From NCBI GenBank assembly GCA_963741615.1, contig CAVUIU010000018.1, positions 1-64,000 of the forward strand: 64,000 nucleotides of DNA, read 5' to 3'. This document shows, piece after piece, positions 18,402-26,400 of this stretch. Both the position numbers and the translations under genes were made by a program. Each line of letters begins with the position of its first letter. Position 1 is the stretch's first letter. The notes beneath the pieces are model-generated. The model saw only the letters and a list, made by a program, of their open reading frames with translations, did no database searches and was not told where the DNA came from. Source of the DNA: UBA9676 sp963741615. GTDB taxonomy: Bacteria > Actinomycetota > Actinomycetes > Streptosporangiales > Streptosporangiaceae.

Positions 18402-20246
18402 CTACGGGCTGTGCAGGCGGGCCAGCAGGAACCGGCCCACGACACCGGCGTGGCCGAGCCCCACGTGGGCCACGCCGAAGTGCCAGAAACCGCCGGGTGG
18501 CCCGGTCGGCCAGTACAGAGACGGCCAGGAAGCCGCGGCCGTGAGGGTGGCGAGTGCGAGCGCGGTCATTCCGGTCAGCGCGACCGCCTGCGCGATGCGG
18601 CTGCTGGCAGCCGCGGCGAAGAGCCGGCTGAACTGCCGCCGTGGCCGCGCCGATCCCGGGCCGAGCCCGTAGAAGGCGACCATCGTGCCCGCGGCCACCG
18701 CCACCGCACGGGGAAGCTGATGGGCCGGCACGACCACGATCGTGATCCCGCCCGCCAGCACGGCCGCCGCGAGGGCGAACGGCGCGAGCAGCAGGCAGGC
18801 CAGCACCGACCGGGCCAGGTACCAGGGGAAGGCGGCTGCCAGCAGGACCGGGTCGCTGGGCCTGGCGCCGCGCGCCGAGCGCCGCAGCACTGCCCGCTGC
18901 CGGGTCAGCTCACCGGCGCGCAGCACCACGATCAGGGCCATCGCACCCGCCGTGCCGGCCACGGGGAAGATCACGCTGAGGCTCGCCACAATCACCATCG
19001 CGGCGATCACCATCGCCGACGGCCAGCGCGGGCTGGCGGCCCGGCGGGCCGGCGCGGAACGGGGCGCGAACGGATTGTCCGGCGGGGACCGGGCCGGCTC
19101 CGGCACCGGCCGCCGCTCACGCCGGCGCGGCGGGCGGGCTGGCTGGCTTCCCGGCCGGTACTGCACAGGCGGCAGCACGTCCGCGAAGTCGGCGGGCGAG
19201 GGACGGCCGGCTTTCACCGGCGTGATACCCGGCGGCGCGAGCGCCGCCCCGGCCGCGCCAGGCCCGTCGGCGGCCGCCGGGACCGCGCCCGGGCTGGCCC
19301 GGCCCAGCGCCACGCCGGGGGCGCCAGCCAGGCCATTGCCGGCGGCCAGCGCGGCACCACGGGCGACGTCGGTGCTGGTCGCCGGGAACGCGGTGAAGCC
19401 CGCCGCCGCTTCCCCGGCAAGGACAGCCCCCGCCGCGATCGCGCCGGGGTCCATCACAGCGGCCAGCGCGCCGAGCTGAACCGCCGGGGGCCGGAGCCCG
19501 GGGTCCCGGGCCAGTGCCGCGGTCAGCAGCGGCAGCAGCGGCGCAGGGACTCCGGCGAGGTCAGGCTGGCCGTTCACAATCCGGTAGAAAACGGCCTCGT
19601 AGGCGCCGGACCCGTACGGCGGGTGGCCGGTAGCGGCGAAGGCGACGGTCGCGCCCCAGGCATGGATGTCGGACGCCTCACTGCTCGGATGGCCCTCGAT
19701 CACCTCCGGCGCGAGGTAACCGGGAGTCCCCATGAACATCCCGGTCATGGTCAGCCGGGTCGCGTCGGGACCCTGCGCTATGCCGAAGTCGATGACCACC
19801 GGCAGTTCGCCCTGCAGCATCACATTGCCCGGCTTGAGGTCACGGTGCACCACCCCGGCGGCGTGCACCGCCGCGAGCGCGTCGGCGAGCCCACAGGCCA
19901 GCCGGAGCAGGGCCGGCGGCGGCAGCGGCCCGCCCTCGTTCACCACCTGATCCAGGGTCCGGCCGGGGACGTAGCGGGTGACGATATAGGGCACATCACC
20001 GGCAAGGTCGGCGTCGATCACCTCCGCCACGTACGGGCTGCGCACCCGGCGCATGGTCTCCACCTCGCGCGCCAGCCGGCGCCGCGCCGTCGGATCGCCG
20101 GCCACGACCGAGCGCAGGATCTTGAGCGCCACCGTCCGCCCGTCGGCGTCGCGGGCCATGAAGACGACGCCCATCCCGCCCTCACCGATCCGTTCGAGCA
20201 GGTGGTAGGGCCCGAGCCTGTCCGGCATCTCGTCCTCAGCAGTCAT
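18402..20246 (-). CDS. Serine/threonine protein kinase with C-terminal membrane domain
   Basis: 614 residues. A Hanks-type kinase domain fills residues ~10-270: glycine loop IGEGGMGVVF, Lys42 in VALKIL, catalytic HRDLKPGNV with Asp136, DFG at 153-155, and GTPGYLAPEVI. A Pro/Ala-rich linker (~290-410) follows. From ~415 onward there are several hydrophobic segments (MVIAAMVIVASLSVIFPVAG, VLACLLLAPFALAAAVLAGG), so the kinase is membrane-anchored through a polytopic C-terminus instead of the usual single helix plus PASTA repeats. A minus-strand -10-like TAGTCT (20259-20264) and GGTGGGAC precede the ATG. Its convergent neighbour is the FHA protein, a plausible substrate. Confidence 0.92.
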   Translation of the reverse strand: MTAEDEMPDRLGPYHLLERIGEGGMGVVFMARDADGRTVALKILRSVVAGDPTARRRLAREVETMRRVRSPYVAEVIDADLAGDVPYIVTRYVPGRTLDQVVNEGGPLPPPALLRLACGLADALAAVHAAGVVHRDLKPGNVMLQGELPVVIDFGIAQGPDATRLTMTGMFMGTPGYLAPEVIEGHPSSEASDIHAWGATVAFAATGHPPYGSGAYEAVFYRIVNGQPDLAGVPAPLLPLLTAALARDPGLRPPAVQLGALAAVMDPGAIAAGAVLAGEAAAGFTAFPATSTDVARGAALAAGNGLAGAPGVALGRASPGAVPAAADGPGAAGAALAPPGITPVKAGRPSPADFADVLPPVQYRPGSQPARPPRRRERRPVPEPARSPPDNPFAPRSAPARRAASPRWPSAMVIAAMVIVASLSVIFPVAGTAGAMALIVVLRAGELTRQRAVLRRSARGARPSDPVLLAAAFPWYLARSVLACLLLAPFALAAAVLAGGITIVVVPAHQLPRAVAVAAGTMVAFYGLGPGSARPRRQFSRLFAAAASSRIAQAVALTGMTALALATLTAAASWPSLYWPTGPPGGFWHFGVAHVGLGHAGVVGRFLLARLHSP

Positions 20247-20341
20247 GGCAGTCCCACCAGACTAGGCTCAGTTCGCAGCACCGCGGTGCCTCCCCCAGAC
20301 GGCGAATGGACCGCTCCCCCCTCCGTGAGCCTGACCTGCGG

Positions 20342-20360
20342 ATCCCCGGCCCCGGGGACC
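20342..20360. terminator. Possible weak terminator hairpin
   Basis: TCCCCG/CGGGGA arms with a 4-nt loop, just downstream of the 20373-20786 gene stop (minus strand) and before the kinase start. There is no T-run. Confidence 0.3.
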
Positions 20361-20372
20361 CGCGCGACACGC

Positions 20373-20786
20373 TTACGGTCCCGCCACCAGCTTACGCAGC
20401 GCCTCCGCGGCCTGGGCATTCTGCTCGGCGTGAGAGACGAGCGCCCTGGCGAGTTCGCCGGTCCACTGCTCGATGCCCACCGGCTGCCGCGACAACACGA
20501 CTCCCCGCACTTCCCGGCAGATCTCCGCGGTGGGCTCGCGGCCGGCCTGGACACCCAGCGACATCACCCGCTCCCCCAGCCGGACTGTGATCTTCGATAC
20601 CTCCCCGGGCCGCCCGCGCATCCGGTCGGACATGGTCCTCACCCGGTCGATTGTCACACAGCCGGGCGGGAGCGCTCCCCCGAGCGATTCGGTCAGCACC
20701 CGGGCATAGATGGCCACGTCCGCGCTGTCGGCGCGCAGCGCGGCGGTGACCATGTCCAGGGACAGGCCGTCGGCGGGCTCGCTCAT
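20373..20786 (-). CDS. Conserved actinobacterial protein, function unknown
   Basis: A 137-residue soluble protein with no signal peptide or membrane segment. It is rich in charged helices (SLDMVTAALRADSADVAIYA, VTIDRVRTMSDRM, ITVRLGERVMSLGVQ, EICREVRGVVLSRQPVG, ALVSHAEQNAQAAEALRKL). I choose ATG 20786 (MSEPADGLSLDM); the frame continues upstream to 21176 but through sequence that also carries the crotonase remnant in another frame and looks non-coding. It lies between bldC and the kinase on the same strand. I do not recognise a named domain. Confidence 0.7.
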   Translation of the reverse strand: MSEPADGLSLDMVTAALRADSADVAIYARVLTESLGGALPPGCVTIDRVRTMSDRMRGRPGEVSKITVRLGERVMSLGVQAGREPTAEICREVRGVVLSRQPVGIEQWTGELARALVSHAEQNAQAAEALRKLVAGP

Positions 20787-20824
20787 GGGCGGATGTAACC
20801 CCACTTCCATGATCGTGGTTATGG

Positions 20825-20962
20825 TCAGCGCCCCGTGAAGGTGGCCTTCCCACGCCCATTCTGGACGAAACAGCGCATACCCGCGCGCTGATCGTCGCGG
20901 ACCTGCGCGCTGAGCGCGTTCATGGGCGGGCGGCCGGGACGGATGGCCGCGATCCGCGTCAT
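20825..20962 (-). pseudogene. Enoyl-CoA hydratase/isomerase remnant (internal deletion)
   Basis: A 45-codon minus-strand frame reads MTRIAAIRPGRPPMNALSAQ, which resembles the first strand of crotonases (RPPMNALS is a family hallmark). It then passes directly to AGMRCFVQNGRGKATFTGR, which resembles the extreme C-terminus of the same family, ending in TGA. The ~220 residues between, with the oxyanion hole and active site, are absent. The simplest reading is a deletion scar. It is too short to be functional; a chance resemblance is possible. Confidence 0.5.
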
Positions 20963-21058
20963 CCCGGTCAACCCGGGCGAACTCGCCCAGGGGCACACCT
21001 CCGGCTACCGGGGGCACGATCCTACGCGAGCCCCGCTGCCGCGACGGCAGGCAGCTGC

Positions 21059-21268
21059 CTACGCCGGCCTGGGCACCTGCCCGGCCTGGTCCAGGAACGC
21101 CTGGATCTCGGTCTCGCTGTAGCGGCGGTGCCCGCCCAGCGTCCGGATCGAGTGGAGCTTGCCCTGCTGCGCCCACCGGGTCACGGTCTTGGGGTCGACC
21201 CGGAAGAGCGCGGCCACCTCCGCCGGGGTCAGGAGGCGGTTGTCGGGGACTGCTTCTGACCTCACCAT
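21059..21268 (-). CDS. bldC: BldC-type MerR-like developmental regulator
   Basis: A 69-residue DNA-binding protein consisting of one MerR-like winged helix: LLTPAEVAALFRVDPKTVTR, WAQQGKLHSIRTLGGHRRY, and a recognition wing ending SETEIQAFLDQ. Length and sequence fit Streptomyces BldC, a cooperative head-to-tail DNA binder that delays development and controls many sigma-factor genes. ATG 21268 is preceded by AAAGGACGAGAGC; a longer frame up to 21340 has no such site. It lies downstream of glgP on the same strand, 172 bp away. Confidence 0.92.
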   Translation of the reverse strand: MVRSEAVPDNRLLTPAEVAALFRVDPKTVTRWAQQGKLHSIRTLGGHRRYSETEIQAFLDQAGQVPRPA

Positions 21269-21440
21269 TGCTCTCGTCCTTTCACCTGCCGTAGTGGGGT
21301 AGGGCAACAAAGGTTCCCTGCACGTCGTTAGGCCTACCAAGGAGATGTCTCACGCACAGCGACGGTTTACATTCAGACAGTAGCAATACTGGGCCGTCCG
21401 GGGCGCCTCAACGCACGGAACGTGCATGCGCCCGAACGGG

Positions 21441-24074
21441 TCAGCGCAGGTCGCCGTTGGTCATGCCGGCGGGTGCCTGCGGGAAGGTCACCAAACCCAT
21501 CTCCGCGCTGCTGGCCAGCAGCGGATGGCTGGGCACGACCCGCACCGTGTACCCGAACGGCCCGGGCCTGCCAAGATCGGCCCGCCCCACGTAGCGTGCG
21601 ATACCCCCGTTGCCGCAGGCCCCGTCGAGCGTCATCCCGCTCGTCACCGGCTCGACGATCTCGTCGCCCTCGTCAACCCGGCCGCAGACGACCTCGACGG
21701 CGACGTCGGTGGCCGACAGCGGGCCCAGCGCCACGCTCGCGCGGACGAGGAGCCCGTCGCCCGGGCCGTGCAGGCCGTCCTCCGCCTCGACATGCTCGAC
21801 GCGTACCCCGTCCCAGGCCAGGCTCACCCGGTGCTTCCAGGCGGCTAGCTCGCGGGCGGCGGCAAAGGGCACGCCGTCCTGCCCCACGGAGAGCCGGCGC
21901 GACGCCCGCGCCGCCGGCAGGTACAGGCCGGTCACGTACTCGCGGACCATGCGCGACGCCTGGACCCGCGGTCCCAGCTCCCGGAAGGTGTGCGCCACCA
22001 TCTCCAGCCACCGGGCGGGCAGCCCGCCGGTGCCCACGTCGTAGAACAGCGGCGCCACCACGTTCTCGATCAGGTCATACAGGGCCGCTGACTCCAGTTC
22101 GTCCCGGCGGTCGGCGTCCTCCACCCCGTCCGCCGACGGGATCGCCCAGCCGTTCTCGCCGTCGGACCACTCGTCCCACCAGCCGTCCTTGATGGACAGG
22201 TTGAGCCCCCCGTTCAGCGCCGACTTCATGCCCGAGGTGCCGCACGCCTCCAGCGGCCGGAGCGGGTTGTTCAGCCACACGTCGCAGCCCTGCACCAGGG
22301 CATGCGCCAGTTCCATGTCGTAGTCGGGCAGGAACACGATCCGCTGCCGCACCGCCTTGTCGTCGGTGAAGCGGACCATCTGCTGGATGAGCAGTTTGCC
22401 GCCCTCATCCGCCGGGTGGGCCTTGCCGGCGATCACCACCTGAACCGGGCGCTGCGGGTCGGTCAGCAGCGAGCGGAGACGGCCGGGATCGTGCAGCATC
22501 AGCGTCAGCCGCTTGTACGAGGGGACCCGGCGGGCGAAGCCGATCGTCAGCACGTCCTCATCGAGAACCTTCTCGGTCCAGCCAAGCTCGGCGTCGGACG
22601 AACCGCGCTGCCGCCAGGACGCGCGGAGCCGCTGCCGGGCCACCGCCACCAGCCGGGCCCGCAGCAGGCGGCGGATCTCCCAGATCCGGGCCGGGCCGGT
22701 CGCCGCGACCCGTTCCCAGGCCTGGCCGTCCTCCGCCATTCCCTGGTCCGGCCCGCCGTCACCGGCCGCAAGCGCCAGGATCTGCGGCGCCACCCAGGTG
22801 GCGGCGTGCACCCCGTTGGTGACCGACCCGATCGGCACCTCGTCCGGGTCGAACCCCGGCCACAGCCCGGCGAACATCGCCCGGCTCACCCGGCCGTGCA
22901 GCCGGCTCACCCCGTTCACCCGCTGCGCCAGCCGCATCCCCATCACGGCCATGTTGAACACGGCCGGGTCGCCGCCGGGGTAGGTCTCCGCGCCCAGCGC
23001 GAGCACCCGCTCGCCCGGCAGTGCGGGGTCCGCCGCGGGGCCGGCGAAATGCTGCTCCACCAGATCGCGGGGGAACCGGTCGATTCCGGCCGCCACCGGG
23101 GTGTGCGTGGTGAACACCGTGCCCGCCCGGCAGACCTCGATCGCCTCGTCGAAGTCCAGCCCGCCCTGCGCGTACTCGCGGATCCGCTCCAGGCCGAGGA
23201 AACCGGCATGCCCCTCGTTGGTGTGGAAGACCTCCGGCTCGGGGTGGCCGGTCAGCGCGCAGAACGCCCGCACCGCCCGCACCCCCCCGATGCCAAGCAG
23301 AAGCTCCTGCCGGAGCCGGTGCTCGCTGCCGCCACCGTAGAGCCGGTCGGTGACCTCCCGCAGGGCGGGCTCGTTCTCCTCCACATAGGAGTCCAGCAGC
23401 AGCAGGGGCACCCGGCCGACCCGGGCGAGCCACACCTGCGCGGCAAGCACCCGGCCCTCGGGCAGGGCGATGGCGACCCGGACCGGCGACCCGGCGCCGT
23501 CCCGGAGCAGCGTGAGCGGCAGCCCGTTCGGGTCGGCCTCCGGGTAGCGCTCCAGCTGCCAGGCGTCGGCGGACAGGGACTGGCTGAAGTAACCGTGCCG
23601 GTAGAGCAGGCCGACCCCGATCAGCGGCACACCAAGGTCGCTCGCCGCCTTGAGGTGGTCGCCGGCCAGGATGCCCAGCCCGCCGGAGTACTGCGGCAAG
23701 GCGCCGGCGATGCCGTACTCCGGCGAGAAGTAAGCGGCCGCCGCCGGCACATCCACCAGGCCATCGGGCCCGCCCGCGCTCAGCTGGTACCAGCGCGGCC
23801 CGGCCAGGTACTCCTCCAGGTCGGCGGCGGCGTCCGCGAGCCGGCGAAGGTAGGCCGGGTCGCCCGCGAGCCGGGCCAGGTGCTCCGGCGGCACCTCACC
23901 GAGCAGGGCGGTCGGGTCGCGCCCCGCCTCCTCCCGGCCGGCCGGATCGATCGCGGCGAAAAGCTCGCGCGTCTCAGCGTGCCAGGACCAGCGGAGGTTC
24001 AGCATGAGCTCACGCAGCGCGGCCAGCGGCTCCGGCAGCGTTGCCCGGATGGTGAACGTGCGGATGGCTCTCAC
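21441..24074 (-). CDS. glgP: Alpha-glucan phosphorylase (GlgP, DUF3417 type)
   Basis: Releases glucose-1-phosphate from the non-reducing ends of glycogen with phosphate; PLP-dependent, GT35. 877 residues from GTG 24074 (VRAIRTFTIRATLPEPL). The first ~110 residues are the DUF3417 domain (LMLNLRWSWHAETRELF) of the bacterial/archaeal short GlgP group. Further on: AAYFSPEYGIAGALPQYSGG, FHTNEGHAGFLGLERI, FARRVPSYKRLTLML, VVIAGKAHPADEGGK and the PLP/active-site stretch EACGTSGMKSALNGGLNLS. The frame upstream of 24074 is Arg/Ser-rich and unlikely to be coding. It diverges from glgE across 136 bp, so breakdown and synthesis of glucan may share a control region. Confidence 0.94.
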   Translation of the reverse strand: MRAIRTFTIRATLPEPLAALRELMLNLRWSWHAETRELFAAIDPAGREEAGRDPTALLGEVPPEHLARLAGDPAYLRRLADAAADLEEYLAGPRWYQLSAGGPDGLVDVPAAAAYFSPEYGIAGALPQYSGGLGILAGDHLKAASDLGVPLIGVGLLYRHGYFSQSLSADAWQLERYPEADPNGLPLTLLRDGAGSPVRVAIALPEGRVLAAQVWLARVGRVPLLLLDSYVEENEPALREVTDRLYGGGSEHRLRQELLLGIGGVRAVRAFCALTGHPEPEVFHTNEGHAGFLGLERIREYAQGGLDFDEAIEVCRAGTVFTTHTPVAAGIDRFPRDLVEQHFAGPAADPALPGERVLALGAETYPGGDPAVFNMAVMGMRLAQRVNGVSRLHGRVSRAMFAGLWPGFDPDEVPIGSVTNGVHAATWVAPQILALAAGDGGPDQGMAEDGQAWERVAATGPARIWEIRRLLRARLVAVARQRLRASWRQRGSSDAELGWTEKVLDEDVLTIGFARRVPSYKRLTLMLHDPGRLRSLLTDPQRPVQVVIAGKAHPADEGGKLLIQQMVRFTDDKAVRQRIVFLPDYDMELAHALVQGCDVWLNNPLRPLEACGTSGMKSALNGGLNLSIKDGWWDEWSDGENGWAIPSADGVEDADRRDELESAALYDLIENVVAPLFYDVGTGGLPARWLEMVAHTFRELGPRVQASRMVREYVTGLYLPAARASRRLSVGQDGVPFAAARELAAWKHRVSLAWDGVRVEHVEAEDGLHGPGDGLLVRASVALGPLSATDVAVEVVCGRVDEGDEIVEPVTSGMTLDGACGNGGIARYVGRADLGRPGPFGYTVRVVPSHPLLASSAEMGLVTFPQAPAGMTNGDLR

Positions 24075-24198
24075 GCTGAGTGACCTTAATGGGCGCGTGC
24101 GTCTACCGCGAACCCGGAACCGCCCGCGCGAGCCGCAAATGCCAGCCGATTGCCGTGAACTCGGGGCAGCTTGCTGCCATGACTTGCCCGTCACTGGG

Positions 24199-24211
24199 TA
24201 GCGTTCTTAGG
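24199..24211 (+). promoter_or_regulatory. -10-like hexamer for a possibly leaderless glgE transcript
   Basis: TAGCGT (24199-24204) ends exactly six bases before the GTG start at 24211, and no Shine-Dalgarno sequence is present. No good -35 is visible. Confidence 0.4.
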
Positions 24212-26370
24212 TGATCGGACGCATCCCCATCCTCGACGTGCAGCCCGTCCTCGAGTGCGGCCGCTGGCCGGCCAAAGCGGTGGCCGGCGAGACGTTCGAA
24301 GTCAGCGCCACGGTGTTCAGGGAAGGCCACGAGATGCTCGGGGCGGGGGTGGTGCTGCACACCCCGGAGGGCCTGCGGCAGCCGCTGGTGACCATGGCCG
24401 AGGTCACACCGGGCACCGACCGCTACGCGGCCGAGATCACGGTCGGCTGCCAGGGCCGGTGGGGCTTTCATGTGGAGGCATGGGGGGACCCGATCGCACA
24501 CTGGCGCCACGACGCCGGCATCAAGGTTCCCCGCGGGCTGGACGTCGGCCTCATGATGGCCGAGGGGGCGATCCTCTTCGAGCGGGCAGCCCGGTCGGTC
24601 CGGCCAGACCGGCCAGACCGGAACCCGTCCCGCGCCCGGAACGCACCCCCCGCCGGGAACGCACCCCCCGCCGGGAGCGCGTCCCCCACCCGGAACGCAC
24701 CCCCCGCCGGGAGCGCATCTCCCGCTGGGAGCGCGCTGGCCCTCGGCGGACGCTGGGCGGGTGCCGCCCGCGCCGCCCAGGCGGCGGGCGCGGCTCGCGC
24801 GGCGCTGACGGCGCTCGCGGCACGGCTGCGCGATCCGGCCATCCCGCCCTGGGACCGGCTGGCCGCCACCGATGACGAACAGATCGCCGCGATCCTCGCC
24901 GCCCACCCGCTGCGCGAACTGGTGACCCGCTCGCCCCGCTACCCGCTGGTGGTGCACCGGCAGCGCGCGCTCTACGGGGCGTGGTACGAGTTCTTCCCCC
25001 GCTCGGAGGGAGTGCGGACCGACCCGATGGGGCGCCGCGAGCCGACCGGGGGGACGCTGCGGAGCGCGGTGCCGCGGCTGGAGCAGATCGCCGCGATGGG
25101 CTTCGACGTCGTCTACCTGCCCCCGGTCCACCCCATCGGGACGACCGCGCGCAAGGGCCGTAACAACGCGCTGCTGGCCGGTCCGGGCGATCCGGGATCC
25201 CCCTGGGCGATCGGCTCGCCCGACGGCGGCCACGACGCCGTCCACCCCGAACTCGGCACCATGGCCGACTTCGACGTCTTCGTCGGCGAGGCCGGCCGGT
25301 TCGGGCTCGAGGTGGCGCTCGACCTGGCGCTGCAGGCGTCACCTGATCACCCCTGGGTCGGGCAGCACCCGGAATGGTTCACCACCCGGGCCGACGGCGC
25401 GATCGCCTACGCGGAGAACCCGCCCAAGAAGTACCAGGACATCTACCCGCTCAACTTCGACCACGACCCGGAGGGCATCTACGCCGAGGTACTGCGGATC
25501 CTGCGGCACTGGATGGACCACGGGGTCAGGATCTTCCGGGTGGACAACCCCCATACCAAGCCGCTGCCGTTCTGGGAGCGGCTGCTGGCGGAGGTGGACC
25601 GCACCGACCCGGACGTGATCTTCCTCGCGGAGGCGTTCACCCGGCCGGCCATGATGCACACGCTCGCCCAGATCGGCTTCCACCAGTCCTACACGTACTT
25701 CACCTGGCGCGGCAGCGCGGCCGAGATCACCGGCTACCTGCGCGAGCTGTCCGGCCCGGCGGCGGCGTACATGCGGCCCAACTTCTTCGTCAACACCCCC
25801 GACATCCTCAGCGAATACCTCCAGCACGGCGGGCCAGCCGCCTTCCGGGCGCGGGCGGTTCTCGCCGCCATGCTCTCCCCGTCCTGGGGTGTCTATTCCG
25901 GGTACGAACTCTGCGAGAACACGCCCATCAGGCCGGGAAGTGAGGAATACCTGGATTCCGAGAAATATCAGTACCGGCCGCGTGACTGGGCGAAGGCGCA
26001 GCCGCCCGCCGGCATCGCGCCGTTCATCACCCGGCTCAATGCGATCAGGAAATCCCACCCGGCCACGCACTGGCTGCGTAATCTACGCTTCCATCACGTC
26101 GACCAGCCGGAACTGATCTGCTTCTCCAAGCGCAGCCAGCGGGACGCGGACACCGTCCTGGTCGTGGTGAACATCGACCCGCACGTGCCACACGAGGCCA
26201 CTGTCTGGCTCGATATGCCCGCGCTGGGGATGGACGAGCGGTCGCAGTTCGTTGTCACAGACGAGCTGTCCGGGAATTCCTATCAGTGGGGGCAGGCTAA
26301 CTACGTGCGTCTCGACCCGGCGACCACGCCAGCCCACATTTTCACCGTCACGCCAGGCCCGGCGAAGTGA
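24211..26370 (+). CDS. glgE: Alpha-1,4-glucan:maltose-1-phosphate maltosyltransferase
   Basis: Extends linear alpha-1,4-glucan with maltosyl units from maltose-1-phosphate, retaining the alpha anomer; GH13 subfamily 3. 719 residues: an N-terminal beta domain (residues 1-110, VQPVLECGRWPAKAVAGETF), then a helical domain, then the catalytic barrel with VYLPPVHPIGTTARKGRNN, the nucleophile Asp in VRIFRVDNPHTKPLPFWE and the acid Glu in IFLAEAFTRP, and a C-terminal beta domain. Between the N and helical domains is a repetitive NAPPAG/SASPAG linker (24630-24740) not usual for GlgE. It opens the glgE-treS-mak-glgB run, the full trehalose-to-glucan pathway. The GTG lacks an SD. Confidence 0.95.
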   Translation: MIGRIPILDVQPVLECGRWPAKAVAGETFEVSATVFREGHEMLGAGVVLHTPEGLRQPLVTMAEVTPGTDRYAAEITVGCQGRWGFHVEAWGDPIAHWRHDAGIKVPRGLDVGLMMAEGAILFERAARSVRPDRPDRNPSRARNAPPAGNAPPAGSASPTRNAPPAGSASPAGSALALGGRWAGAARAAQAAGAARAALTALAARLRDPAIPPWDRLAATDDEQIAAILAAHPLRELVTRSPRYPLVVHRQRALYGAWYEFFPRSEGVRTDPMGRREPTGGTLRSAVPRLEQIAAMGFDVVYLPPVHPIGTTARKGRNNALLAGPGDPGSPWAIGSPDGGHDAVHPELGTMADFDVFVGEAGRFGLEVALDLALQASPDHPWVGQHPEWFTTRADGAIAYAENPPKKYQDIYPLNFDHDPEGIYAEVLRILRHWMDHGVRIFRVDNPHTKPLPFWERLLAEVDRTDPDVIFLAEAFTRPAMMHTLAQIGFHQSYTYFTWRGSAAEITGYLRELSGPAAAYMRPNFFVNTPDILSEYLQHGGPAAFRARAVLAAMLSPSWGVYSGYELCENTPIRPGSEEYLDSEKYQYRPRDWAKAQPPAGIAPFITRLNAIRKSHPATHWLRNLRFHHVDQPELICFSKRSQRDADTVLVVVNIDPHVPHEATVWLDMPALGMDERSQFVVTDELSGNSYQWGQANYVRLDPATTPAHIFTVTPGPAK
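24630..24740 (+). repeat. In-frame degenerate repeats in glgE
   Basis: About seven 15-18 bp units (AACGCACCCCCCGCCGGG and variants) encode an Ala/Pro/Ser linker between the N-terminal and helical domains. The strand bias and the periodicity in threes fit replication slippage kept in frame. Confidence 0.75.
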
Positions 26371-26400
26371 CGGCCGCCCGCATGACCGCAGGAGACGCAA

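Noticed and set aside
18411..20798. Plus-strand open frame of ~795 codons opposite the kinase
   Set aside because: Antisense to a well-supported Ser/Thr kinase and rich in His/Gly/Arg without domain features; a GC artefact.
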